Shown here: positions 13,282 through 23,943 of the stretch, piece by piece
Layout: each line of letters begins with the position of its first letter
How positions within the stretch are numbered: position 1 is the stretch's first letter
From: Tragulus kanchil
Taxonomy: Eukaryota; Chordata; Mammalia; Artiodactyla; Tragulidae
NCBI GenBank assembly: GCA_022376925.1
Contig: JAIOJX010000031.1
Location: 134,310,854 to 134,374,853 of the forward strand
Direction of reading: 5' to 3'
DNA length: 64,000 bases
The notes under the pieces: generated by a model
Seen by the model: only the letters and a program-made list of their open reading frames with translations
Database searches by the model: none
What the model was told of the DNA's origin: nothing
Made by a program: the position numbers and the translations under genes

Positions 13282-13290
13282 TTCTTCCAG

Positions 13291-13814
13291 TGTCCCGGCC
13301 CGCGGGATTCGTCAATGCAGACCTAAAGTGGGGGAGGGGGAATTGAGAGGACAAGAGACACGAGAAATGGAGACAAGACAGGAGTCTGATCAAGTCTTGT
13401 TTTATTGTAGAAAAGAAGCAATATTTATAGTGTACAGAAGACGGAAAGCCCAGCAATAGACCAATCATGTTAAAGGTCAACTATGCATGCGATTACATAA
13501 TGGCAAGAGTCTATGAGGAGCATGCACTGATCACGAGCACGGAAACTTCACTCAGCCAATCATGGCAATGAGCACACGTCCCAGACCGCGCAAGACTGCG
13601 CCCCTCCTGCTCCCGCTAGGCGCCATCTTTGGGAGCTTGTGGCGATGTTCTCAAACTGAAGGTCATAAGGCGTGGTCAAGGCTCTCACAGTCCCAGCCAG
13701 GATGACGATACTCTCATGCCGGGAGCTCCGCCAAGTGCTATCTCAAATATTGCATTGTAGCATTCATGCTTGGGAGGCTTAGGATGTGGCCGGGCTGACC
13801 CGCAGTCCCGGACA
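13291..13814 (-). mobile_element. Solo LTR (class II-like) inserted in L1
   Basis: Begins tgtcccgg and ends ccggaca, with perfect 6-bp target duplications ttccag at 13285-13290 and 13815-13820; 6 bp is typical for betaretrovirus-like integration. The tttatt near 13400 reads as a poly(A) signal on the minus strand. It interrupts ORF2 of the L1 between the endonuclease and reverse transcriptase and so is younger than that L1. It contains a ggcgccatcttt motif at 13619-13630. Confidence 0.9.
13619..13630 (+). promoter_or_regulatory. YY1-like motif in the solo LTR
   Basis: ggcgccatcttt matches the known GC-rich YY1 core (gccatctt). Its copy is at 14706-14717. Binding is not shown by sequence alone. 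Confidence 0.35.
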
Positions 13815-14473
13815 TTCCAGGTTGTCCAGTTTGTTGCCACAGAGTTGTTCATAATAGTCTCTTATAATCCTTTGGATTTCTGCATTATCTGTTGTAATCT
13901 CTCCTTTTTCAGTTTTGATTTTGGTGATCTGGTTCTTCTCTCTCTTTTTCTTGATGAGTCTGACCAGTGGTGTGTCGATTTTATTTACCTTTTTGAAGAA
14001 CCAGCTTTTTGTTTTGTTTATCTTTACTATTATTTCTTTCATTTATTTTTCATTTATTTCTGCTCTGATTTTTATGATTTCTCTTCTGCTCACTTTGGGG
14101 TGTTTTTGTTCTTCTTTCTCCAGTTTTTTTAAGCGTAAGTTTAAGTCGTCTGTTTGAGATTTTCCTAGTTTCTTGAGGTGGGATTGAATTGCTATAAACT
14201 TCCCTCTTAGAACTGCTTTTGCAGTATCCCATAGGTTTTGCACTGTCGTGTGTTCATTGTCGTTTTCTTCTAGGAATTGTTTTATTTCTCCTTTGATTTG
14301 CTCAGTAATAAGTTGGTTTTTTAGGTATGTGTTGTTTAATCTCCATGCGTTTGTGCTTTTAGCGGTTTTTTTCCTGTAGTTGATCTCTAGTCTCACTACA
14401 TTGTGGTCCGAGAAGATGGTTGATATAATTTCAGTTTTTGTTACTGAATTTGAGAGGACAAAAAGGGCAAAAT

Positions 14474-14901
14474 TGATCAAGTCTTGTTTTATTGTAGAAA
14501 AGAAGCAATATTTATAGTGTACAGAAGACGGAAAGCCCAGCAATAGACCAATCATGTTAAAGGTCAACTATGCATGCGATTACATAATGGCAAGAGTCTA
14601 TGAGGAGCATGCACTGATCACGAGCACGGAAACTTCACTCAGCCAATCATGGCAATGAGCACACGTCCCAGACCGCGCAAGACTGCGCCCCTCCTGCTCC
14701 CGCTAGGCGCCATCTTTGGGAGCTTGTGGCGATGTTCTCAAACTGAAGGTCATAAGGCGTGGTCAAGGCTCTCACAGTCCCAGCCAGGATGACGATACTC
14801 TCATGCCGGGAGCTCCGCCAAGTGCTATCTCAAATATTGCATTGTAGCATTCATGCTTGGGAGGCTTAGGATGTGGCCGGGCTGACCCGCGGTCCCGGAC
14901 A
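14474..14901 (-). mobile_element. Partial duplicate of the solo LTR
   Basis: Truncated copy of the LTR at 13291-13814, lacking its first 96 bases because duplication 5 starts inside it; only the right-hand ttccag is kept. Confidence 0.88.
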
Positions 14902-15129
14902 TTCCAGGTTGTCCAGTTTGTTGCCACAGAGTTGTTCATAATAGTCTCTTATAATCCTTTGGATTTCTGCATTATCTGTTGTAATCTCTCCTTTTTCATT
15001 TTTGATTTTGGTGATCTGGTTCTTCTCTCTCTTTTTCTTGATGAGTCTGACCAGTGGTGTGTCGATTTTATTTACCTTTTTGAAGAATCAGCTTTTTGTT
15101 TTGTTTATCTTTACTATTATTTCTTTCAT

Positions 15130-16011
15130 TTATTTTTCATTTATTTCTGCTCTGATTTTTATGATTTCTCTTCTGCTCACTTTGGGGTGTTTTTGTTCTT
15201 CTTTCTCCAGTTTTTTTAAGCGTAAGTTTAAGTCGTCTGTTTGAGATTTTCCTAGTTTCTTGAGGTGGGATTGAATTGCTATAAACTTCCCTCTTAGAAC
15301 TGCTTTTGCAGTATCCCATAGGTTTTGCACTGTCGTGTGTTCATTGTCGTTTTCTTCTAGGAATTGTTTTATTTCTCCTTTGATTTGCTCAGTAATAAGT
15401 TGGTTTTTTAGGTATGTGTTGTTTAATCTCCATGTGTTTGTGTTTTTAGCGGTTTTTTTCCTGTAGTTGATCTCTAGTCTCACTGCATTGTGGTCCAAGA
15501 CGATGGTTGATATAATTTCGGTTTTCTTGAATTGACTGAGGTTTGATTTGTGGCCCAAGATATGGTCTATCCTGAAGAATGTTCCGTGAACACTTGAGAA
15601 GAAAGTGTATTCTTCTGCTTTAGGATGGAAAGTCCTAAAGATATCAATGAGGTCCATTTCTTCTAGTGTGGCATTTAAGGCTTGTGTTTCTTTAATTTTC
15701 TGTTTGGATGATCTGTTCATTGGTGTGAGAGGAGTGTGAAAGTCTCCTACTATGATTGTGTTAGTGTCAATGTCTCCTTCTATGTCTGAAAGTGTTTGTC
15801 TTATGTATTGGGGTGCTCCTGTGTTGGGTGCATAGATATTTATGATTGTTATGTCTTCTTCTTGGATTGATCCCTTGATCATGATGTAGTGTCCTGCCTT
15901 GTCTCTTCTAATCTTCTTTATTTTGAGGTCTGTTTTGTCTGATATAAGGATTGCTACTCCAGCTTTCTTTTGATTTCCATTTGCGTGGAATATCTTTTTC
16001 CAGCCTCTCAC
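15130..16011 (-). pseudogene. L1 ORF2 endonuclease region
   Basis: This long minus-strand frame holds the apurinic-type endonuclease blocks VAILISDKTDL, IINIYAPN, GDFH and DHNAVRLEI. Where active L1 has GDFN, this copy has GDFH, so a residue normally needed for catalysis is changed. A SINE at 16083-16408 separates it from the endonuclease start. Confidence 0.88.
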
Positions 16012-16082
16012 TTTCAGTCTATGAGTGTCTCTAGGTCTGAAGTGAGTTTCCTGGAGGCAGCATATGTATGGGTCGTGTTTTT

Positions 16083-16408
16083 TTTTTTTTAAAGATTTAT
16101 TTATTTATTTATTTTGGTGGGGGTAGGGTGGGGAGGGAGGGGAGCAGGCGAGCCACTTCTATTGGTCTTTCATTTGTCCATTTTCATCCATCTTTGTTCT
16201 TTGGCCCGTGTGGGCCTCCCATCATAGTGGCCTCTGTTGTCACAGAGCACCAGCTCTGGGCGCATGCGCTCCAGAGCTCCGGCTCGGCAATTGAACACAT
16301 CAGTCCAGCCGCTCCGTGGCACGTGGGATCTTCCCAGGCCAGGGATCGAACTGGTGCCCCTTGCACTGCAAGGCGGTGTCCTTACCCACTGGACCACCAG
16401 GGAAGCCC
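16083..16408 (-). mobile_element. CHR-type SINE nested in L1, antisense, copy 1
   Basis: Poly(T), ttta repeats, antisense body and tRNA-like end (gatcgaactgg, ccaccagggaagccc). Flanked by tgggtcgtgttttt on both sides (16069- and 16409-). Confidence 0.92.
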
Positions 16409-17139
16409 TGGGTCGTGTTTTTGAATCCATTCAGCCACTCTGTGTCTTTTGGTTGGGGCATTTAGTCCATTTACATTCAAAGTCATTATTGATACAAATG
16501 ATCCTATTGTCATCTTCTTAGATGTTATGATGGGTTTGTTTCATGGATATTCTCCTTTTATACTTGTTGTCTATATAAGTCCCTTTAACACTTGTTGTAA
16601 GGCTGGTTTGCTGTGACTAAATTCCTTTAATTTTTGCTTATCTGTAAAGCTTTTGATTTCTCCATCCATTTTGAATAAGATCCTTGCAGGGTAGAGGATT
16701 CTTGGTTGCAGATTATTCTCTTTTAGCCGTTTAAATGTGTCCTGCCATTCTCTTCTGGCCTGCAGAGTTTCTGTTGAAAAATCAGCTGTTAAACATATGG
16801 GCTTTCCCTTGTATGTCACTAGTTGCTTTTCCCTTGCTGCTTTGAGAATTCTATCCTTGTGTTTAATTTGTGTTAGCTTCATTAATATGTGTCTTGGTGT
16901 GTTTCTTCTCGGGTTGATTCTGTATCGTACTCTTTGTGCTTCTTGGACTTGATTGACTATTTCTTTTCCCATGGTGGGGAAATTTTCAACTATAATCTCT
17001 TCAGAAATTTTCTCATAGCCTTTCTTTTGATTTCCATTTGCGTGGAATATCTTTTTCCAGCCTCTCACTTTCAGTCTATGAGTGTCTCTAGGTCTGAAGT
17101 GAGTTTCCTGGAGGCAGCATATGTATGGGTCGTGTTTTT

Positions 17140-17465
17140 TTTTTTAAAAGATTTATTTATTTATTTATTTTGGTGGGGGTAGGGTGGGGAGGGAGGGGAG
17201 CAGGCGAGCCACTTCTATTGGTCTTTCATTTGTCCATTTTCATCCATCTTTGTTCTTTGGCCCGTGTGGGCCTCCCATCATAGTGGCCTCTGTTGTCACA
17301 GAGCACCAGCTCTGGGCGCATGCGCTCCAGAGCTCCGGCTCGGCAATTGAACACATCAGTCTAGCCGCTCCATGGCACGTGGGATCTTCCCAGGCCAGGG
17401 ATCGAACTGGTGCCCCTTGCACTGCAAGGCGGTGTCCTTACCCACTGGACCACCAGGGAAGCCCT
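17140..17465 (-). mobile_element. CHR-type SINE nested in L1, duplicated copy
   Basis: Second copy of the SINE at 16083-16408, carried by tandem duplication 6. Confidence 0.92.
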
Positions 17466-17626
17466 GGGTCGTGTTTTTGAATCCATTCGGCCACTCTGTG
17501 TCTTTTGGTTGGGACATTTAGTCCATTTACATTCAAAGTCATTATTGATACAAATGATCCTATTGTCATCTTCTTAGATGTTATGATGGGTTTGTTTCAT
17601 GGATATTCTCCTTTTATACTTGTTGT

Positions 17627-18532
17627 CTATATAAGTCCCTTTAACACTTGTTGTAAGGCTGGTTTGCTGTGACTAAATTCCTTTAATTTTTGCTTATCTG
17701 TAAAGCTTTTGATTTCTCCATCCATTTTGAATGAGATCCTTGCAGGGTAGAGGATTCTTGGTTGCAGATTATTCTCTTTTAGCCGTTTAAATGTGTCCTG
17801 CCATTCTCTTCTGGCCTGCAGAGTTTCTGTTGAAAAATCAGCTGTTAAACATATGGGCTTTCCCTTGTATGTCACTAGTTGCTTTTCCCTTGCTGCTTTG
17901 AGAATTCTATCCTTGTGTTTAATTTGTGTTAGCTTCATTAATATGTGTCTTGGTGTGTTTCTTCTCGGGTTGATTCTGTATCGTACTCTTTGTGCTTCTT
18001 GGACTTGATTGACTATTTCTTTTCCCATGGTGGGGAAATTTTCAACTATAATCTCTTCAGAAATTTTCTCATAGCCTTTCTTTTTTTCTTCTTCTTCTGG
18101 AACTCCTATAATTCGAATATTGGTGCGTTTGATATTATCCCAGAGGTCTCTGAGGCTATCCTCTGCTCTTTTCATTCTTTGAGCTAGATTCTGTTTTTCA
18201 GCAGTTACTTCCACCATTCTATCTTCCAGCTCACTTATCCGGTCTTCTGTCTCAGATACTCTGCTCTTGATTCCTTCTACAGTGTTTTTAAGTTCAGCAA
18301 TTGAGTTGTTTGTCTCTGTTACTTTTTTGGTAAGTTCTTGTATTTCTTTATTCAGTGTGTTAGTTGTGTCTTGCAATTTCTCTACCATTCTGTTTTCAGT
18401 GTCTTTGATCATCTTTACTATCATTCTTCTGAAATCACTTTCAGAAAGTTTGTCCAAATTCTCTTCATTGATTTGATCTTGTGTGTTTGTAGATTGTTCC
18501 TTCACTTGTGTGGTATTTCTCTGCCGTTTCAT
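17627..18532 (-). pseudogene. L1 ORF1 (RNA-binding chaperone), apparently uninterrupted
   Basis: From the start MKRQRNTTQVKEQ the frame runs 301 residues without a stop. It has an N-terminal segment, a heptad-rich coiled coil (roughly residues 60-150, many E/K/L), then the RNA-recognition-like domain with the block NIRIIGVPE and a C-terminal domain ending LQQVLKGLI. L1 ORF1 trimers coat L1 RNA. The C-terminal half occurs again at 16571-17028 through tandem duplication 6. The frame is open, but ORF2 of the same element is broken. Confidence 0.85.
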
Positions 18533-18969
18533 TGTTATTATTAATTTTTTAACTGACTCTGTTTGGGATTTCCTTTTCCCAGACTTTGAGTTACATCTGT
18601 TGGTGTTTGTTGTTTGGATGGGGCTTCTTATTCTGGGTGATGCTGGTGGTTGGGTGATGTCAAGACTTGTATACAAGTAATTACCTTTGTTGGCGTTCTC
18701 ACTTGTATAGTGCTCTCTAGTGTTAGGCGTTCTCTAGTATTGTAGAGTTTTGGAGTCAGTGCTCCCTCCCTAAAGCCCCAGGGCTTGTTGCCGTCTTGAT
18801 GCAGCTTCTCCTTTGTTCTTCGATGTGGGGTATCCTCTCTGTGATCAGATCCAACCTCCTCCTGTCGATGGTTTCCCAGGAATTCGTTGCAATTCAGGCG
18901 ATTTTGCAGGAGAGATGAGTGCACGTCCTTCTACGCTGTCATCTTAGCTCCACCCCTGACACTCCTTTT

Positions 18970-19400
18970 AAAGTTTGTTCCTACCTCTAGACAGAAACAA
19001 GTGAGTGAAATTGTAGACAAACTACCAAAGTTCTAGGAAGAATGGGGACAGGTTTTTGTTTTTGTTTTTGTTCTCTGATGTATAGCTTCCCATCCACTGG
19101 GAGCTACAGATATGACCATAGAAATTTCAAACTCAGGTCATGTTTTCACTGCCTAAAGTAAAACCTCCCTAATATCAAAGAATGCGAATCAAAGTTTCTC
19201 TTTTCCTGATATGAACTCGTGCTCTATATCTGTTTTTTTTCCACAATCACAAGTTTTTTTGTTTTGCTTTTTTGTCGTGCTCAATATCATAAGTGTATTT
19301 GTCCCAATTCTAAAATGCAAACATACTGTAATATATTCAATACTTCAGATTTTCAAAAGAAATTGGCATAGGACCTTAGAACATTTTCCACCATATTTTG
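18970..19400. other. Intergenic sequence, nothing recognised
   Basis: Flank of the L1 insertion up to the next SINE. No reading frame, promoter or repeat I can name. Confidence 0.4.
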
Positions 19401-19402
19401 TT

Positions 19403-19667
19403 TTTTAATTTTGGCCTCTTTTGTTGGTTTTTTATTTATTTATTTTCATCCATCTTAATTCTTTGACCTGCGTGAGCATCCCATTGCAGTGGCCTCTCTC
19501 AGTGCAGAGCACTCGCTCTGGGCATGTGCGCTCCAGAGCACTGGCTCATAAGTGGACACACCAGTCCAACTGCTGTGCAGCATGTGGGATCTTCCCAGGC
19601 CAGGATTCGAATTGGCGCCCCTTGCATGGCAAGGCAGACTCTTCACCCACTGGACCACCAGAGAAAC
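19403..19667 (-). mobile_element. CHR-type SINE, antisense
   Basis: Antisense body with attta-rich head and tRNA-like end (ggaccaccagagaaaccc). Confidence 0.85.
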
Positions 19668-22005
19668 CCTTAAGAACAGTTTTTATCTCATAGCGATAAT
19701 GAGCCGAAGGTTTAGAGATTTCCTATGGACACCTTCCCCTACATGTTAGGCACACGGACTTTAAACATAGTATTTATATGTGTGTCTATATGTATGTCTC
19801 TATACATATACATTTGTCTATATATAAATTTATTTTTAGTTGGAAAATTGATTTATAATGTTGTGTTGGTTTCTGCCATACAGCAAAATGAATCAGCCAG
19901 ACGTAAACACCTATGCCCTCCTTTCTGAACTTCCCTTTCACCTCCCACCCCATCTCACCCTTCTAAGTTGTCTCAGAGCACCAGGCGGAGCTCCCTGGGC
20001 TAATCAGAAACTTCCCATTAGCTATCTATTCTACACATGGTGAAGTATATACTTCAATACTACTCACCCAACGCATCACATCCTCTCCTTCCCTGCTGTG
20101 TTCATGAGTCTGTTCTCTTTGTCTGAGTTTCTATTCAGTCAATTGAGTCTATCAGTTGTGTCTGACTCTTTGTGAGCCCATGGAGTACAGCACACCAGAC
20201 ATCCCTGTCCTTCACCATCTCCCAGAGCTTGCTCAAATTCATGTCCATTGACTCAGTGATGCCATCCAGCCATCTCTCCCTCTGTTGTCCCCTTCTCCTC
20301 TGTCTTCTGTTTTTCCCAGCATTAGGGTCTTTTCCAATGAGTCATTTCTTCACATCATGTAGCCACAATATTGAAGCTTCAGTTTCAGCATCAATCCATC
20401 CAATGAATATTCAGAATTGATTTTCTTTAGAATTGACTGGTTTGACCTCCTTGCTGTCCAAGGGACTCTCAAGAGTCTTCTCCAACACTATAGTTTGAAA
20501 ACATCAGTTCTTTGGTGCTCAGTCTTCTTAATGTTACAACTCTCACATCCATACATAACTACTGGGAAAACCATAGCTTTGATTATATGGACACATGTTG
20601 GCAAAGTGATATGTGTGCTTTTGAATATGCTGTCTAGGTATGTCATAGCTCCTCTTCCAAGGAGCAAGCATCTTTTAATTTCATGGCTGCAGTCATCATC
20701 CACAGTGATTTTAGAGTCCAAGAAAATAAAGTCTGTCACTGTTTCCATTGTTGCCCCACCTTTTTTCCATGAAGTGATATGACCCGATGCCACGATCTTC
20801 ATTTTTTGAATTTAGAGTTTTGATTTTTTCTTCAAGAGGCTCTTTAGCAGAAACCCTTAAGAACAGTTTTTATCTCATAGCGATAATGAGCCGAAGGTTT
20901 AGAGATTTCCTATGGACACCTTCCCCTACATGTTAGGCACACGGACTTTAAACATAGTATTTATATGTGTGTCTATATGTATGTCTCTATACATATACAT
21001 TTGTCTATATATAAATTTATTTTTAGTTGGAAAATTGATTTATAATGTTGTGTTGGTTTCTGCCATACAGCAAAATGAATCAGCCAGACGTAAACACCTA
21101 TGCCCTCCTTTCTGAACTTCCCTTTCACCTCCCACCCCATCTCACCCTTCTAAGTTGTCTCAGAGCACCAGGCGGAGCTCCCTGGGCTAATCAGAAACTT
21201 CCCATTAGCTATCTATTCTACACATGGTGAAGTATATACTTCAATACTACTCACCCAACGCATCACATCCTCTCCTTCCCTGCTGTGTTCATGAGTTTGT
21301 TCTCTTTGTCTGAGTTTCTATTCAGTCAATTGAGTCTATCAGTTGTGTCTGACTCTTTGTGAGCCCATGGAGTACAGCACACCAGACATCCCTGTCCTTC
21401 ACCATCTCCCAGAGCTTGCTCAAATTCATGTCCATTGACTCAGTGATGCCATCCAGCCATCTCTCCCTCTGTTGTCCCCTTCTCCTCTGTCTTCTGTTTT
21501 TCCCAGCATTAGGGTCTTTTCCAATGAGTCATTTCTTCACATCATGTAGCCACAGTATTGAAGCTTCAGTTTCAGCATCAATCCATCCAATGAATATTCA
21601 GAATTGATTTTCTTTAGAATTGACTGGTTTGACCTCCTTGCTGTCCAAGGGACTCTCAAGAGTCTTCTCCAACACTATAGTTTGAAAACATCAGTTCTTT
21701 GGTGCTCAGTCTTCTTAATGTTACAACTCTCACATCCATACATAACTACTGGGAAAGCCATAGCTTTGATTATATGGACACATGTTGGCAAAGTGATATG
21801 TGTGCTTTTGAATATGCTGTCTAGGTATGTCATAGCTCCTCTTCCAAGGAGCAAGCATCTTTTAATTTCATGGCTGCAGTCATCATCCACAGTGATTTTA
21901 GAGTCCAAGAAAATAAAGTCTGTCACTGTTTCCATTGTTGCCCCACCTTTTTTCCATGAAGTGATATGACCCGATGCCACGATCTTCATTTTTTGAATTT
22001 AGAGT
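19664..22005. repeat. Tandem duplication 7 (offset about 1187)
   Basis: Bases 19664-20818 recur at 20851-22005. The junction 20819-20850 repeats downstream sequence from about 22010-22050 with an internal deletion (cttcaagaggctctttag), then jumps back. Confidence 0.95.
19790..20130 (-). mobile_element. Old L1 3' UTR fragment, antisense (copy at 20977-21317)
   Basis: Shows the artiodactyl L1 3' region in antisense: attgatttataatgttgtgt, then catacagcaaaatgaatca. Both duplicated copies run straight into BovB. Confidence 0.7.
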
Positions 22006-22515
22006 TTTAAGCCAGTTTTTTCACTCTGCTCTTTCATCTTCAAGAGGCTCTTTAGTTCCTTCTCACTTTCTGCCATAAGGGTAGTACCATCTGTATACCT
22101 GAGATTATTGATATTTCTTACAGCAATCTTGATTCCAGCTTGTGCTTCATCCAGACCAGCATTTTGCATGATGTACTTTGAATATAAGTTAAATAAGCAG
22201 GACGACGATATAGAACGTGACATACTCCTTTCCCAATTTGGAACCAGTACGTTGTTCCACGTCCAGTTCTAACTGTTGCTTCTTGACCTGCATACAGGTT
22301 CCACAGGAGGCAGGAACGGGGGTCTTGTATTCCCATCTCTTTAAGAATTTTCCAAAGTTTGCTGTGATCTACACATTCAAAGGCTTTAGCATAATCAATG
22401 AAGCAGAAGTAGGTTCTTTTCTGGAATTCTCTAACTTTTTCTATGATCCAGTGAATGTTGGTAATTTGGCCTCTGGTTCCTCTGCCTTTTCTAAATCCAG
22501 CTTGTACATACTGTT
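20131..22515 (-). mobile_element. BovB (RTE-type) LINE, antisense, 3' part
   Basis: The minus-strand frames 20802-20488 and 21989-21675 encode the conserved BovB end with TMETVTDFIFLDSKI and PVVMYGCES; 22440-21999 holds part of the reverse transcriptase with YTDGTTLMAES. BovB is the RTE-clade LINE that supplies the machinery for Bov SINEs and is abundant in ruminants. Frames are broken and the element is 5' truncated near 22515. The 3' part is doubled by tandem duplication 7. Confidence 0.93.
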
Positions 22516-22559
22516 AAAGCCTAGCTTGAAGGAGTGTCTATTTCTGCCCTGCAAATAGA

Positions 22560-22665
22560 TTTATTATTATCATTTTTTCTAGATTCCATATATATACATT
22601 AATATATGATATTTGTTTTTCTCTTTCTGACTTACTTCATATAATAGGAAGTATATTTTGTTAAA
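22560..22665 (-). mobile_element. Small old L1 fragment, antisense
   Basis: Matches the L1 stretch agattccatatatatacatt plus ctctttctgacttacttca in antisense. Confidence 0.5.
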
Positions 22666-22820
22666 GTTATACTGTCATATGTGTATCTTTCTAAAATCCT
22701 AGGGAATGGCAAAGATCAAATTATAGCTTGTTTTTTTCAGTTCTACACATTTGGAATAAATTGAGAGTATGAATAAATGGACAACACTTAGTAGAACTTT
22801 CCCTTCTATCAGAGGAGGTA

Positions 22821-22910
22821 GGCGGGGCTTTGCCACTGTGTGATTAGGTTAGGGCGATTGATCAGGTTATCTGGAGGGCGTGGCCATGGAAATTCCTGAG
22901 ACAGTATAAA
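22821..22910 (+). promoter_or_regulatory. GC-box and TATA promoter of the FAM90A-like gene
   Basis: A ggcggggc GC box (22821-22828), a ggagggcgtggcc CACCC/GC-like element (about 22872-22884) and a TATA box tataaa (22905-22910) stand in order over 90 bp. They precede sequence ending in a good splice donor (ctgag/gtaaga at 23119/23120), and coding exons follow on the same strand. The start is predicted about 25-30 bp after the TATA, near 22935. Confidence 0.5.
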
Positions 22911-22934
22911 GCCCAGCAGAAGAAGGAGTTCTGG

Positions 22935-23119
22935 TCAGTGGTCTCTTCTCATCCAGGTAGCCACTCTCTCCAGTGGTTTCACCAAGGGTCCACACATCTG
23001 AGCGACTCTGGACACACAGCAAAAAACACAGTTTAGTTTTCACTTCTTGGAGCTTCAGTTTGTCCTCAGCCAACTAGGAGAGTGGGAAAAAGCTGTAGAG
23101 GTCCATTTGAGGCACTGAG
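22935..23119 (+). other. Putative non-coding first exon of the FAM90A-like gene
   Basis: Lies between the TATA promoter and the donor gtaaga. It has no useful ATG frame, as expected for a 5' UTR exon; the coding start is in the next exon at 23872. The start position is inferred from the TATA spacing. Confidence 0.4.
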
Positions 23120-23199
23120 GTAAGAATTAATTAATTATTTGATAGAATTTCTAGCCCAGTGCTGGTTCACAAAAATACTTCCAAAGTGTTAATTTTTAG

Positions 23200-23670
23200 A
23201 TGAAGGTCCAATTTTCCATGCAATTGTGTGCTAGCATCTGAGCACAATGTTTGAGATATGTCTCTATATTGTGCGACCTTATTATTTATCCATTTTATAT
23301 GTAATGGTTTGCAGCTGCTAACCCCGATCTCCCACTCCATCCCTCCCTTACCCCTCCCTACCCTTGGCAACCGCAATCTGTTCTCTGTGTCTGTGCATCT
23401 ATTTCATAGATAAGTTCACTTGTGTCATGTTTTTTGTCATGTTTTGATCTAAGTGATATTATATGAGATTTGTCTTTCTCTTTCTGACTTACTTCACTTA
23501 GTATGATTTCTAGGTCCATCCACTGTTGCTGAAAGTGGCATTATTTCATTCCTTCTTATGCCTGAGTAATAATCCATTGTATATATGTATCACATCTTCC
23601 TTATCCATTCTTCTGTTGATGGGCATTTTGGTTGTTTCCGTGTCTTGGCTATTGTAAATAATATAGACTA
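23200..23670 (-). mobile_element. Old L1 fragment, antisense, in intron
   Basis: Contains the antisense L1 signature ctctttctgacttacttcac, ctaggtccatccactgttgc and a stretch near tattccattgtatatatgta. Confidence 0.75.
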
Positions 23671-23838
23671 ATTTTTCAATAATTGGCACTGTGTTCCTAG
23701 TAGAGGAATATGTACATGTACTTTGAATAAAGGGGAGATGGTGAGATAGTGGGTGGAGAAGAAGGGATAGAATTGCATCCATGTGGGGAGTTCCATAGGT
23801 ATCCAAAATTTAATCGTTTCCTTTTTTTCCCTCCACAG

Positions 23839-23943
23839 AGAAAGAGGATTCCTAGAATAGGACCAGCAGCAATGGATCCCAGCAAACTTTCAATGGAACA
23901 GGGCAAAGCATTCTTAAAGGAAGTAGGAATCCCACAAAGAGAT
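23839..23943 (+). CDS. FAM90A-like: FAM90A-like exon with start codon
   Basis: Acceptor ctttttttccctccacag, 33 bases of 5' UTR, then ATG at 23872 with MDPSKLSMEQGKAFLKEVG, ending at the donor gat/gtaagt. I do not recognise this peptide from FAM90A itself; the link rests on strand, order and phase 0 to the next exon. Confidence 0.5.

Larger units (their letters stand above)
13387..15527. repeat. Tandem duplication 5 (offset about 1087)
   Basis: Bases 13387-14440 recur at 14474-15527, taking most of the solo LTR plus L1 flank. Junction bases 14441-14473 contain a shortened echo of the LTR start (ttgagaggacaa), followed by the jump. Confidence 0.95.
15963..18085. repeat. Tandem duplication 6 (offset about 1057)
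   Basis: Bases 15963-17028 recur at 17020-18085. The copies join through a shared ctttctttt, with no filler. The duplicated piece holds the nested SINE and the C-terminal half of ORF1. Confidence 0.95.
9345..18956 (-). mobile_element. Full-length-type L1, antisense, carrying nested insertions
   Basis: The 13-bp tgacactcctttt at 9332-9344 and 18957-18969 flanks the element. Reading the minus strand from 18956: a 5' UTR starting gggtggagctaagatgac, ORF1 (18532-17627), ORF2 endonuclease (about 17.57-15.13 kb), reverse transcriptase (13281-12001), C-terminal domain (to about 9691), a 3' UTR and the poly(T) at 9341. Removing tandem duplications 4-6, a solo LTR and a SINE leaves about 5.5 kb, normal for a complete L1. 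ORF2 has several stops, so the copy is inactive. Confidence 0.93.

Noticed and set aside
9345..18956. Retrotransposition-competent L1
   Set aside because: ORF2 has stops, an endonuclease substitution, and is cut by a solo LTR and a SINE.
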